DNA from: Alphaproteobacteria bacterium
GTDB taxonomy: Bacteria; Pseudomonadota; Alphaproteobacteria; Rhizobiales; Aestuariivirgaceae
NCBI GenBank assembly: GCA_024640405.1
Contig: JAHEFB010000013.1
Coordinates: 1-64,000 of the forward strand
Length of the DNA stretch: 64,000 bases
Direction of reading: 5' to 3'
A model generated the notes under the pieces. That model saw only the letters and a program-made list of their open reading frames with translations. It made no database searches and had not been told where the DNA came from. A program made the position numbers and the translations under genes. Positions 55,589 to 64,000 of the stretch are shown piece after piece; position 1 is the stretch's first letter, and every line of letters starts with the position of its first letter.

Positions 55589-56782
55589 ATGGAACAACTA
55601 GCGGCCTGGGCCTGCTATCCTGGCAATTCACGCGGCAGGTTCATTGATGAACACGATGCGGCCGGCCGCTCGCCATTTCAGCGTGACCGTGACCGCATTA
55701 TTCACTCAGCAGCGTTCAGACGACTGAAGCACAAGACCCAGGTTTTTGTCTATCACGAGGGTGATCATTATCGCACACGACTGACCCATTCGCTGGAAGT
55801 GGCTCAGGTGGCCCGGTCCATAGCTCGCGCCCTGCGCCTGGACGAAGATCTTACCGAAGCGCTGTCGTTGGCACATGATCTGGGCCATACGCCGTTTGGT
55901 CATGCAGGAGAGCGGGAGTTGGACAGTTGCATGGCGGATAACGGAGGATTTGATCATAACGCACAGGCACTGCGCATTGTTACCAGACTTGAGCGCCGGT
56001 ATGCGGCTTTTGACGGTTTAAATCTGACATGGGAAACGCTTGAGGGGCTGGTTAAACACAACGGCCCTGTTCTTGATGCCAAAGGCCGGCCGGCCGGACG
56101 TTATGCAGAAACCGGTTTGCCGCATGCGATGTTGGAATTTGCCCAAAATCATAACCTGCACCTGGACAGTTATGCGTCCGCAGAGGCACAGGTTGCGGCA
56201 ATTTCCGATGACATCGCCTATAATGCGCATGACATTGATGACGGATTGCGGGCGGGGCTTTTTGATGTGAAGGCGCTGCGGGATACGGCAATCGCCGGCA
56301 GGGCAGTTCGTGAGGTCGAGGACATGTGGCCCGGACTGGATCGGCATCGCCTGATTCATGAAACTGTCAGGCGTGTCATTTCCTGGATGATCTACGATGT
56401 TATCGCGCAAACCCAGGCCAATGCGACTGCAAATGCCGTCGACAGCGCCGATGCTGTTCGAGGATCGAAGACTGCTATCGTGGATTTCTCAACGCAAATG
56501 ACACAAAACAATACGGATTTGCAGGGTTTTCTGGCCCAGCACATGTACAAACATGACAAAGTCAATGCGATCATGCGCCGGGCTCGACGGGTGATAAGGG
56601 ATTTGTTCGAAGCCTATAGAAGTGATCCCGAGCAATTGCCCGGCGATTGGCGGGAACATGGCTACTCGCGCGGAGACAGTCGTCAGGCCCGGCAGATTTG
56701 TGACTTTATTGCCGGCATGACTGATCGTTACGCCCTGGATGAACACAAGCGGTTGTTTGACCTTGATCCGCTTTTCCGTTAA
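55589..56782 (+). CDS. dgt: Deoxyguanosinetriphosphate triphosphohydrolase-like protein
   Basis: A 397-residue HD-domain dNTP triphosphohydrolase. The RDRDRIIHSAAFRRLKHKTQVF opening, THSLEVAQVARSIAR (metal His) and HDLGHTPFGHAGE (His-Asp, ~97) are intact, as is AAISDDIAYNAHDIDDGL with the last Asp. It belongs to the dGTPase-like type 2 branch common in alphaproteobacteria. Starts ATG 55589 after a weak site; leads into argS after a small hairpin. Confidence 0.93.
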   Translation: MEQLAAWACYPGNSRGRFIDEHDAAGRSPFQRDRDRIIHSAAFRRLKHKTQVFVYHEGDHYRTRLTHSLEVAQVARSIARALRLDEDLTEALSLAHDLGHTPFGHAGERELDSCMADNGGFDHNAQALRIVTRLERRYAAFDGLNLTWETLEGLVKHNGPVLDAKGRPAGRYAETGLPHAMLEFAQNHNLHLDSYASAEAQVAAISDDIAYNAHDIDDGLRAGLFDVKALRDTAIAGRAVREVEDMWPGLDRHRLIHETVRRVISWMIYDVIAQTQANATANAVDSADAVRGSKTAIVDFSTQMTQNNTDLQGFLAQHMYKHDKVNAIMRRARRVIRDLFEAYRSDPEQLPGDWREHGYSRGDSRQARQICDFIAGMTDRYALDEHKRLFDLDPLFR

Positions 56783-56795
56783 GCCCCGCGCGGCA

Positions 56796-56813
56796 CATCC
56801 GGTAATCCGGATG
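56796..56813. repeat. Small hairpin between dgt and argS
   Basis: CATCCGG-TAAT-CCGGATG is a perfect 7-bp stem with a four-base loop and no T-tract. It may be an mRNA-stability or attenuation hairpin in the dgt-argS transcript. Confidence 0.45.
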
Positions 56814-56845
56814 CAGGCAAAACTCACAGCACACCGCCGGACAAG

Positions 56846-58597
56846 ATGAACCCGTTTAACCATTTCAAGACCATACTCGACAGAACGCTCCTTGACCTTG
56901 TTGATGATGGCCTGCTGCCTGAGGGCGTAGATACCGCCAAAGTGGTTGTCGAACCGCCCAGAGATGCGGCACATGGTGACATTACCACCAATGCGGCCAT
57001 GGTTCTGGCCAAGCCTGCCGGCAAGCCGCCGCGTGAAATAGCAGGGCATTTGTGCAAGGCGCTGGCGGCGCATAAGGACGTAGCATCGGCGGATATTGCC
57101 GGTCCGGGATTTGTCAACCTTCGAATTTCCAAGGCCTTCTGGCCCGGTTTCATTCGCTCGGTGCTGGCCGCCGGTGAAAAGTTTGCCGAATCGACCATAG
57201 GGCAGGGGCGCTCTGTCAATGTGGAGTATGTCTCCGCAAACCCTACCGGGCCGTTGCACGTAGGCCATTGCCGGGGCGCTGTATTTGGCGACGCGCTGGC
57301 CAATCTGCTGGCGGCAACCGGTCATGACGTCTCGAGGGAATATTACACAAACGACGCTGGCAGCCAGATCGACACCCTCGGTGACAGCGTCTATCTGCGT
57401 TACCTCGAGGCCCTGGGCGAAGACACAGGCGAAATTCCGGCCGGATTGTATCCCGGTGACTATCTGGTGCCGATCGGCAAGGCGCTTGCCAGCGAGTTCG
57501 GGGATCAACTCAAGAAAATGGATACGGCACTGCGCAAGTCATTGATCAAGGACCGCGCCATATCCGCAATGATGGATTTGATACGAAGTGACCTTGGCTT
57601 ACTGGGTATTCATCAGGACGTATTTTTTTCCGAGAGAATACTGCATGAAAACGGGAAGATAGCCGAAACAGTTCAGACCATGCGCGATGCCGGCCTGGTT
57701 TTTGAGGGCCGTATTCCTCCTCCCAAGGGACAGTTGCCGGAAGACTGGGAAGATCGCGAACAGACATTGTTCAGGGCGACACAGTTTGGCGACGACATCG
57801 ACCGTCCATTGATGAAATCAGATGGCAGTTTCACCTATTTCGCAGCTGACGTAGCCTATGCTCGCGACAAGATTGAGCGCGGGTTCAACGAGCTGGTATT
57901 TGTTCTGGGCGCAGATCATGGCGGGTATGTGAAACGGCTGAAAGCCGTTACCAGGGCGCTGTCGCAAAACCAGGTAACCGCTGACGTATTGCTGTGTCAG
58001 CTGGTCCGCCTCTTCCGAGGTGGTGAACCCGTCAAAATGTCAAAGCGCGCAGGTGAGTTCGTCACTTTGCGTGAAGTCGTTGATGAAGTTGGTGCGGACG
58101 TCTTGCGCTTCATGATGTTGACACGCAAGAATGACGCGCCGCTGGACTTCGATTTTCAGAAGGTCACGGAACAATCACGGGACAACCCGGTATGGTATGT
58201 TCAGTATGCTCACGCGCGTATCGGCTCAGCTTTTGCCAAGGCCAAACTCGAAGCCGCCGAGGCGGCCAGTGATCTGTCGGATGTCAGCGAAAAATCGCTG
58301 CTTCTGCTGGATGATGAGACCGAACAGCGAATCATCGCGCTGGTCGCCGGGTGGCCTCGTGCCGTCGAATTGGCCGCGGCCAATCGTGAACCTCACAGGT
58401 TGGCGTTCTATCTATATGAAGTTGCAGCAGAATTTCATTCGTATTACAACAAGGGCAAAGATCAGCCGCAATTAAGATTTATTTTGCCTAATCAGGTGCA
58501 TCTTACGCAAGCACGTCTCGCCTTGTTGCAAATGATCCGCTATACTTTATCTAGTGGGCTTAACATCTTGGGCGTAAGACCTGTCGATGAGATGTAA
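56846..58597 (+). CDS. argS: Arginyl-tRNA synthetase
   Basis: A 583-residue class I synthetase. N-terminal Add-1 domain (~1-110), the HIGH box as NPTGPLHVGHCRG (~137) and the KMSK loop as VKMSKRAGEFVTL (~398), then the helical DALR anticodon-binding domain ending in ALRMIRYTLSSGLNILGV-like sequence (LLQMIRYTLSSGLNILG). Normal length. Followed by the SPOR gene after 18 bases, as in Hyphomicrobiales. Confidence 0.97.
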   Translation: MNPFNHFKTILDRTLLDLVDDGLLPEGVDTAKVVVEPPRDAAHGDITTNAAMVLAKPAGKPPREIAGHLCKALAAHKDVASADIAGPGFVNLRISKAFWPGFIRSVLAAGEKFAESTIGQGRSVNVEYVSANPTGPLHVGHCRGAVFGDALANLLAATGHDVSREYYTNDAGSQIDTLGDSVYLRYLEALGEDTGEIPAGLYPGDYLVPIGKALASEFGDQLKKMDTALRKSLIKDRAISAMMDLIRSDLGLLGIHQDVFFSERILHENGKIAETVQTMRDAGLVFEGRIPPPKGQLPEDWEDREQTLFRATQFGDDIDRPLMKSDGSFTYFAADVAYARDKIERGFNELVFVLGADHGGYVKRLKAVTRALSQNQVTADVLLCQLVRLFRGGEPVKMSKRAGEFVTLREVVDEVGADVLRFMMLTRKNDAPLDFDFQKVTEQSRDNPVWYVQYAHARIGSAFAKAKLEAAEAASDLSDVSEKSLLLLDDETEQRIIALVAGWPRAVELAAANREPHRLAFYLYEVAAEFHSYYNKGKDQPQLRFILPNQVHLTQARLALLQMIRYTLSSGLNILGVRPVDEM

Positions 58598-58615
58598 GGG
58601 TTTGATGGGAACTGG

Positions 58616-60997
58616 ATGGATCAAGAATCAAATAGCAAACCGGGAAGTCGCGGCAGTTGGCGTGATCGGCTTGGCATTAGCGACGACAGCAAGGTAAAAC
58701 CAGAGGCGGCTGCAAAACCGGTGGAAACACCAGCGAAGCCGGTTGACGGCGGGCAGCCGAAGGTGGTGTCCAAGCCGGCCCCCATGGCACCGCGTCCTGG
58801 AGCGGCTGCCAAAGCGCCTCTTCGAGTCAATACTGCTCCAACAGAAGATACCGCGGCTCAGGAAAAACCCAAGACCGCTTCCGAACGGCCGCAGGCTCAG
58901 GTGGCAAGCGGCGCGAAGGACGATGCCTTCGCCGAACGGTTGCGGCAGCACCGGGCAGCTGCTGAAGAGGCTGTAAAAAAACGCAGTGTGTCTTCCAACC
59001 TGGACAAGTTCTCGTTCGCCAAGAAGGAAGTCGAAAACGCACGGGCAGAGTCTACACCGGCAAAACAGCCTGCTGCCAGACCGGCATTAGCCACTGTTGC
59101 AAAACCAGCCGCGCCGCCGGCACCTGCGCGGTCGCCAGCGCCTGTACGGCCACCGGCCCCGCTGGCGACGCCGATCAGCCAGCCGTCTACGGCGCCAATA
59201 CGGCGCCAGCCGCCGCTGCAACCGGTCAGGCCTCCCGGAGCAGGTGGCATTCCTGCGCCAGCGCCAAGGCAGAACCCATATACACCTCAGCCTTCTCCGC
59301 ATGGCCAGCCGCCGTTTGGTCAACCGCAGCAGCCTCCACCAGCCTATCGGCCTCAGGCACGATATTCGCCTCCGCCCGGCCCGCGGCCACAGCCGTATCA
59401 GGGATACGCACCGCAGGGAGCGGATCCTTATGGGCGTGGCGGCTACAATGCCCCGAGGCCGCCGATGCCACAGCCGGCACCTGGTCATGGGCATCGGTTT
59501 GCTCCGCCTTCCGGTGAACAGGATCTGTTTGAAGACAATGGATACCGACCGGCAGCGCCTCTTGGACGGCCTACTGCGGCGCCGGCACGCAGTGAGCCGC
59601 TGCGGCCGGATTTTGACGATCCTTATGATGACAACCGGGAGTATGGCGGTCGTACTGCCAACGAGTATTCCCAGGCCTATCGCGAGTATGACGACGAGGA
59701 CTACGAAGAAGAAGAACCTCGCGGTTGGGGCGGCTTGATAATGGTTATCCTCGCCTTGTTGACTATTGGAGCGATCGCAGCAGGATTGATCTACTGGTAC
59801 ATGCAGCAGAAAACCCCTGTTGGTGGAGCATCAACCGGCGAAGTGCCTGTCATCAGCGCGCCTGAAAAACCTGTCAAGGCAGAGCCGGAATCCACCGTCA
59901 ATCCGCCCGCTTCGGCCCCTGCCCAGGGGAAGAAGCTGATTTACGATCGTATCCTGGGAAACGGTAGTGCCAACGAACCGGAAAGAATTGTTCCGCGTGA
60001 GGAAACACCGCAAGCGCCTGCTGCCGAAAGCAGCGGGGATAGTGATTTCCTTCCGTTGCCATTGCCGCCTCCACCTCAGACCCAGGGTTCCCTGACGCCC
60101 GAGAACGCCGGGCCCGACCCTGCGCAGCGGTCAGCCCGCGCGGCGGCGCAAGAAATTGAAACACAAGAAGCCGCCGGGAGCGAACCGGCGGCTTCTGCCG
60201 TTTTACCGCCGCCACCGGCGTCTTTCGCGCAACCTGACCCACAACCGTTTCAACAGGCTGATCAGAGCGGTTCAATTACACAGCCTCCAATTCCGCCCAG
60301 AAAACCGAGAAACCTGGTGGCGTCGGTGCAACGGGCACCGGCAACACAATTTCGTCCCGTGCTGCAGCCAACGCCGGCTCCGGGCGCCACCCAGCAGTTG
60401 AACGCACCGATAGATTTGCAACAACAGGCGGCAATCGTGAACCCGCAGGTACAGGCTCCGGTGAGCAACCGGATACCACCTCCCGCCCCGGAACCGACGG
60501 TGACGCAAAATCGTGGGGCGTCAAGGGATGATGATCCGCTTTCAGGACTGCGTGCGCCGTTAAATTCGGGCGGCCAGCCAGCCCGGCAACAGGTACCTGA
60601 GGCATTCCAGCAGCAACGCTCTGCCGCAGTGACCCCTGCGCCCCTGCCAATTCCGCAAACGCAACAACCGATTACCTCGCAGTCGTTGCAATCGTTTTCT
60701 CCTCCCCCAGCCAGTCAAAATCAACCGGCACCATCCACAACGGGTTCCGGTTATGTGGTGCAGCTTGCTGCCTACCGGTCTGAACAGGAAGCGCTGGGAC
60801 AGTACCAGCAACTGCGGTCGCGGCACCGCAATATAATCGGCGATCTGCCACCGGCAGTTCAGCAGACCAATCTTGGCGCCAGCGGCACGTTCTATCGCCT
60901 CGGAATGGGCCCGATGCAATCAAAACGGGCTGCTACCGAAATGTGCAACAAACTGATTGCAGCCGGAGAACGCGATTGCCTGGTACGTCGGCGCTAG
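58616..60997 (+). CDS. Membrane-anchored SPOR-domain protein
   Basis: A 793-residue protein: a long Pro/Ala/Gln-rich cytoplasmic N-terminus (~20-365), one membrane helix (~373-395, GGLIMVILALLTIGAIAAGLIYWYM region), a second Pro/Gln-rich periplasmic stretch and a C-terminal SPOR domain (~710-793, GYVVQLAAYRSEQEALGQ). SPOR binds denuded septal glycan, so a division role is likely. Its TAG stop is part of the CTAG target duplicated by the MITE, so the protein end was preserved on insertion. Usual partner of argS. Confidence 0.85.
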   Translation: MDQESNSKPGSRGSWRDRLGISDDSKVKPEAAAKPVETPAKPVDGGQPKVVSKPAPMAPRPGAAAKAPLRVNTAPTEDTAAQEKPKTASERPQAQVASGAKDDAFAERLRQHRAAAEEAVKKRSVSSNLDKFSFAKKEVENARAESTPAKQPAARPALATVAKPAAPPAPARSPAPVRPPAPLATPISQPSTAPIRRQPPLQPVRPPGAGGIPAPAPRQNPYTPQPSPHGQPPFGQPQQPPPAYRPQARYSPPPGPRPQPYQGYAPQGADPYGRGGYNAPRPPMPQPAPGHGHRFAPPSGEQDLFEDNGYRPAAPLGRPTAAPARSEPLRPDFDDPYDDNREYGGRTANEYSQAYREYDDEDYEEEEPRGWGGLIMVILALLTIGAIAAGLIYWYMQQKTPVGGASTGEVPVISAPEKPVKAEPESTVNPPASAPAQGKKLIYDRILGNGSANEPERIVPREETPQAPAAESSGDSDFLPLPLPPPPQTQGSLTPENAGPDPAQRSARAAAQEIETQEAAGSEPAASAVLPPPPASFAQPDPQPFQQADQSGSITQPPIPPRKPRNLVASVQRAPATQFRPVLQPTPAPGATQQLNAPIDLQQQAAIVNPQVQAPVSNRIPPPAPEPTVTQNRGASRDDDPLSGLRAPLNSGGQPARQQVPEAFQQQRSAAVTPAPLPIPQTQQPITSQSLQSFSPPPASQNQPAPSTTGSGYVVQLAAYRSEQEALGQYQQLRSRHRNIIGDLPPAVQQTNLGASGTFYRLGMGPMQSKRAATEMCNKLIAAGERDCLVRRR

Positions 60998-61260
60998 GGT
61001 CAGAACCCATTAATCTTAAGCAATTCTGTTTGAAGTAAAACAGTCGAATGATGTTGAAAAAGCGCAAGACAAGGCTTTTTGCCTTTTCGAGCATTTTTCG
61101 ACTTCAGGCAGGTGTTTTCCTTCAAACCCGAACGGCGGGGTCTATTTTGCCGCTGACATCGTTGAAAGGTTTTGAAAACCGGACGATTTCCTTCGACCTT
61201 TCGCCTCGTCAGAAGCAAAATATCCTCCCGCAGAGTGGATAAGATTAATGGGTCCTGACC
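60998..61260. mobile_element. MITE (263 bp) with 21-bp terminal inverted repeats and CTAG target duplication
   Basis: Left end GGTCAGAACCCATTAATCTT and right end (read inverted) GGTCAGGACCCATTAATCTT, extending to 21 bp with one mismatch. CTAG flanks both ends (60994-60997 and 61261-61264), a four-base target-site duplication. No transposase ORF fits inside; the two small ORFs have no family. The YTAR-type target fits IS5-related or IS701-like enzymes acting in trans; this is inference. Confidence 0.88.
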
Positions 61261-61413
61261 CTAGTGTCTTTGCTCGGCAACGGACTTCGACGATCTTGCG
61301 ACACTTGAGACTATTTGGTTCCCGCACCTCTCTCTTTTGATCCCGGCCCGCATATGCTAGATTCATACAGCGGGGGAGAGATTTATCCGTAACGGATTAA
61401 AGGGAAGCAGCAC

Positions 61414-61701
61414 ATGTTCGCTCGTATTACACACTACAAAATGAAGCCTGAGACGACCGATTCCGCGATTGCCAAGCTAAATAGTCTGAAGGACGATATC
61501 ATGGCCCTTCCCGGTATGGTTCACTTTGTCAACACGATGAACAGCGACGGATCAGGTTGTGTTGTTTCCCTGGTCGAAAGCCGGGAAGTTTCAGACGCAA
61601 ATCAGGAGTCAGTGGCCAGGATATGGGCGGCATTTGCAGACCATCTTGAGGGCATACCTGAAGGCCACGGTTTCGATGTTATTGCCAACTGGAGCAAGTA
61701 A
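61414..61701 (+). CDS. Antibiotic biosynthesis monooxygenase (ABM)-fold protein
   Basis: 95 residues: MFARITHYKMKPETTDSAIAKLNSL, GMVHFVNTMNSDGSGCVVSLVES, and a final helix-strand ARIWAAFADHLEGIPEGHGFDVIANW. This is the dimeric ferredoxin-like ABM/YgiN pattern. Function ranges from oxygenase to heme or quinone handling; not predictable. AGGGA precedes the ATG. Isolated, downstream of the MITE. Confidence 0.7.
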   Translation: MFARITHYKMKPETTDSAIAKLNSLKDDIMALPGMVHFVNTMNSDGSGCVVSLVESREVSDANQESVARIWAAFADHLEGIPEGHGFDVIANWSK

Positions 61702-61830
61702 GCGCAAATCTTCAACACAACATTGTCGTCACGTGGCAGCACAGTAATCGTGACTATCTCGACCGGCAGGTGAATTTGCCCCTTTTGGTGTGGCAAAAAA
61801 AGTCACAGATTTGGAGATTCTGTGTCTTGA

Positions 61831-62136
61831 GTGTGTTCTTTACTCGCGCCTGCTCGGGCCTGGGCTTGTAGTGGCGGTGGAGAAAGTTTGATATCTGACC
61901 GCCGCCTGAAGACCGACATCACCAGCCTTGGTGAAACGGTTGAAGGCATCAAGCTGTATAGCTGGAAATATCAGAATGATCCGGCCACCATCTGGGTCGG
62001 CGTCATGGCACAGGATCTTGAAACCAGCCATCCAGAAGCCCTTGTAGTCAGCACAGACGGATATTACCGCGTGAACTACGCGACACTGGGAGTTCAAATG
62101 ATGACCCTGGACCAGTGGAACGCAAGGTTGCTTTGA
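61831..62136 (+). CDS. Orphan peptidase S74 / tail-fibre chaperone domain protein
   Basis: 101 residues from GTG 61831, directly after an in-frame TGA. SDRRLKTDITSLGETVEGIKLYSWKY, WVGVMAQDLETSHPEALVV and DGYYRVNYATLGVQMM match the intramolecular chaperone that folds phage tail spikes and then cuts itself off. Here nothing precedes it but ~20 residues with CSGGG, so it is either a stand-alone bacterial form with a short lipoprotein-like lead or a 5'-truncated remnant. The catalytic Ser of S74 corresponds to SDRRL. No phage genes nearby. Confidence 0.7.
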   Translation: MCSLLAPARAWACSGGGESLISDRRLKTDITSLGETVEGIKLYSWKYQNDPATIWVGVMAQDLETSHPEALVVSTDGYYRVNYATLGVQMMTLDQWNARLL

Positions 62137-62188
62137 GCCGATCTATTGGTTGAACATCTGATTTCAGCAATGGAATGAACATTCTCAG

Positions 62189-62216
62189 CGGCTCCATGGA
62201 AACATGGGGCCGTTTT
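62189..62216 (+). terminator. Rho-independent terminator
   Basis: CGGCTCCATG-GAAA-CATGGGGCCG makes a 10-bp stem (one G-U pair), followed by TTTT, some 50 bases past the S74 gene. Confidence 0.8.
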
Positions 62217-62388
62217 GCTTATCAACTCGAGTATCCGCACACGAGGTTTGGTTCCTCAGGTTGAGGGGCCAAAGGGCGGGCAAACTTGCAGACCATGAGC
62301 AAAACATCTGTTGTAGGGTGAAATGAGGAGTAAAGATGCTTTCGAATACGAAAATATCTTTAGTATCAAATGTTTACATGATCAACAA

Positions 62389-62476
62389 TGGCGGAGGGGG
62401 AGGGATTCGAACCCCCGGGACCGTGAAGCCCAACGGTTTTCAAGACCGCCGCATTCGACCACTCTGCCACCCCTCC
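62389..62476 (-). tRNA. tRNA-Ser (anticodon UGA)
   Basis: On the minus strand an 88-nt class II tRNA with GGAGGGG/CCCCTCC acceptor stem, encoded CCA, T-arm GGTTCGAATCC and the anticodon loop CTTGAAA giving UGA. The extra arm of class II serine tRNAs (GTTGGGCTTCACGGTCCC region) is present. tRNA genes are common integration sites, but no integrase or direct repeat was seen here. Confidence 0.96.
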
Positions 62477-62668
62477 GCAGGAGCTTTATGCATTCATGAT
62501 GACCAATGCCAGATGAAGGGTTTAATCTCGCCGGTGATTGTGTGCAAGACCAATAGGAAAAATTAAATTGGCCGACGTTTTCATCATCCGTTCATCATGG
62601 TTGTCCTACTGTGGCCACAGATCGGTCGTAGGGGATTGATCAAAGTGATTTTGGATGGTTCGAATACG

Positions 62669-63100
62669 ATGAAGACTAACATATGCCTTGCTATGCTGTT
62701 GCTCGTGGCCAGCGTTCAAACAGTTCTGGCACAGCCTGCGCAACGGGCTTTGGGAATATGGGCTGACGAGGATGGCCAATCCAATATAGAAATCGCCCAG
62801 TGCGGCGGGTATCTGTGCGGCCGGCTGGTCTGGCTCAAGGAACCCTACAATGCCAACGGCCGTCCCAAGACCGATATCCACAACCCTGATGCGGCGCAGC
62901 GGAACCGGCCATTGCTGGGAATGACGATCATCAGCGGCTTGCAGCCGAATGACGATACTCAACTCAAGGGCCAGGTTTACAACGCGGAAGACGGCAAAGT
63001 GTATGAGCTCTATCTGAAACCCCGGCGCACCACCATGGACGTGGAGGGTTGTTTTGCGTTTTTCCTTTGCGGATCACAGGTCTGGACGCGGGTTCAGTAG
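62669..63100 (+). CDS. DUF2147 secreted protein
   Basis: 143 residues from ATG 62669; the longer track start reads through non-coding sequence. Signal peptide ends VLA-QP. The mature part ALGIWADEDGQSNIEIAQCGGYLCGRLVWLKEP, LGMTIISGLQ and GKVYELYLKP match DUF2147, a lipocalin-like family of unknown function. Two Cys pairs may form disulfides. Alone downstream of the tRNA. Confidence 0.88.
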   Translation: MKTNICLAMLLLVASVQTVLAQPAQRALGIWADEDGQSNIEIAQCGGYLCGRLVWLKEPYNANGRPKTDIHNPDAAQRNRPLLGMTIISGLQPNDDTQLKGQVYNAEDGKVYELYLKPRRTTMDVEGCFAFFLCGSQVWTRVQ

Positions 63101-63192
63101 TGAATGAGGGACAATCCGGATGTAGCGGTCTGGCCAAAGCAGAACAACGTATGCCATAAAGCGACATCTTGGAAATTGCCCCTGGGGGAGTG

Positions 63193-64000
63193 ATGAGAGT
63201 GTTCAGGAAATTTACAATTACTATCTGTGCAGTGCTGGTGACCGGTTTGCATGCGCCTCACTCCTGGTCACAGTTTGCGCCAGAAACCTCTACGGAGGCC
63301 GTGCAGGAGCCGGAATCAACCGGACCCACATTGCAGGAAAAACTCGAACTGGCGCGGGCCGGGGACGTAGACACCCAGATATCACTGGCCAGAGATTATC
63401 TGACAGGAGACAATGGTACGCCCAGGCAACCGGTTGATGCGGCCAGATGGTTGACTGCAGCGTCGGAAAAGGGCAATGCCGAGGCCCAGTTCCTGTTGGC
63501 AAACCTCCTGCGTGAAGGTGCCAAAGGTCTGAAGGCCAACAAGAAAAACGCCGTAACTCTATATGCAAGCGCCGCAGACAAGGGACATGCGGAAGCCGCC
63601 TACTGGGCAGGTGATGCCTATCTCTATGGCAACGGCGTCAAGGAAGCACCCACCAAGGCCGTTGAGTATTATGGCAAGGCGGCAAATCTCGGCCACGCAG
63701 CATCCAAAAACAATCTGGGTTTGTTGTATCTGCAGGGCAAAGGCGTTGACCGGGATCTGAGAACAGCCTTTCAGTTGTTCAGTGATACTGCCAAGACCGG
63801 CGATTCCTGGGGCCAGAACAACCTTGGCGGCATGTATGAAATGGGCTGGGGCACGGTAAAAAACACCGATACGGCGCTCGCCCTGTACGAACAGTCGGCC
63901 TCGGCAGGGAACGTGCACGGTTCCAGTAATCTGATACGGCTCAGAGCTGTACTGGGCGTGGTGGTGGAAGTGGAGCAGGTGAAGCAAGTGCCAACCGAAA
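63193..64000 (+). CDS. Secreted Sel1-repeat protein, 3' end outside window
   Basis: At least 269 residues, not in the ORF track because it has no stop before the edge. Start ATG 63193 or GTG 63199 (GGGGAG eight bases upstream fits the GTG better). Signal peptide (to ~HSWSQ) then Sel1 repeats: AARWLTAASEKGNAEAQFLLANLLREG, KGHAEAAYWAGDAYLYGNGVKEAP, LGHAASKNNLGLLYLQGKGVDRD and GDSWGQNNLGGMYEMGWGTVKN. Likely periplasmic scaffold or regulator. Confidence 0.85.
   Translation, partial: MRVFRKFTITICAVLVTGLHAPHSWSQFAPETSTEAVQEPESTGPTLQEKLELARAGDVDTQISLARDYLTGDNGTPRQPVDAARWLTAASEKGNAEAQFLLANLLREGAKGLKANKKNAVTLYASAADKGHAEAAYWAGDAYLYGNGVKEAPTKAVEYYGKAANLGHAASKNNLGLLYLQGKGVDRDLRTAFQLFSDTAKTGDSWGQNNLGGMYEMGWGTVKNTDTALALYEQSASAGNVHGSSNLIRLRAVLGVVVEVEQVKQVPTE

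Noticed and set aside
56489-57508. 339-residue minus-strand ORF across dgt and argS
   Set aside because: It lies antisense to two well-supported genes and has no recognisable domain.
61000-61242. Two small ORFs inside the MITE as transposase fragments
   Set aside because: Neither shows DDE or other transposase motifs; they arise from the element's low stop density.
62389-64000. Genomic island inserted at tRNA-Ser
   Set aside because: No integrase, no direct repeat of the tRNA 3' end and no shift in base composition within the visible part.
1-64000. CRISPR array or restriction-modification/defence island
   Set aside because: No regularly spaced direct repeats, Cas, methylase or known defence gene was found.

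Overview
The window looks like chromosomal DNA of an alphaproteobacterium, most likely of the order Hyphomicrobiales (Rhizobiales). This rests on gene content and order: divK-pleD beside a DUF3572 gene; rpmG, NUDIX, DUF983, rnr, topA, dprA, plsY, pyrC-like and pyrB in one block; an EipB (DUF1849) envelope protein; a DUF1489 protein; an ExoR-like Sel1 protein; and the xthA-erpA-dgt-argS-SPOR cluster. Base composition is moderate and fairly even. I cannot name the genus. Most of the window is ordinary core genome; accessory features are small and lie mainly in the first 5 kb and the last 3 kb.

Layout. 1-4.7 kb: the 3' end of a type I secretion ABC ATPase, a secreted VPLPA-CTERM protein, a CHASE2 adenylate/guanylate cyclase, a small membrane protein and a decayed Sel1 fragment among palindromes. 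5-16 kb: mgtE, small enzymes, panC, a serine hydrolase, a cupin, a coupled VWA / membrane J-domain pair, a D,D-carboxypeptidase with SPOR domain, and a phasin whose promoter carries a duplicated operator-like box. 16.4-20.5 kb: clpS-clpA and azlCD. 20.5-30.6 kb: a HIT/FemAB-like/GDPD/RidA run, a 2-hydroxyacid dehydrogenase, EipB, and a tight minus-strand series DUF3572, HAD, ROK kinase, lyase, dinB and cysteine hydrolase. 30.8-45.6 kb: divK-pleD, then a long minus-strand block from ruvX and pyrB down to rpmG, covering RNA decay, DNA topology, DNA uptake processing, phospholipid and pyrimidine synthesis. 45.7-49.1 kb: a UPF0173 hydrolase, gatC, gatA and two small envelope ORFs. 49.1-61 kb: an M48 peptidase/YjgN pair, an ExoR-like protein, xthA, a PAN protein with a triplicated Cys domain, erpA, dgt, argS and a SPOR protein. 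61-64 kb: a 263-bp MITE, an ABM-fold protein, an orphan S74 chaperone domain, tRNA-Ser(UGA), DUF2147 and a truncated Sel1 gene.

How genes act together: ClpS feeds ClpA; DivK and PleD form a cell-cycle/c-di-GMP pair; GatC and GatA are two subunits of the amidotransferase; PyrB is joined to a dihydroorotase-like protein that has lost its metal and catalytic residues and probably plays a structural role; envelope biology recurs (EipB, D,D-carboxypeptidase, two SPOR proteins, ExoR-like, PAN protein). No CRISPR array, prophage, complete IS or integron was seen. The most unusual items are the triplicated four-Cys domain with identical cysteine spacing (53.7-55.0 kb), the MITE whose CTAG duplication coincides with a stop codon (61.0 kb), the degenerate dihydroorotase, the phasin promoter and the two dispersed palindromic repeats.
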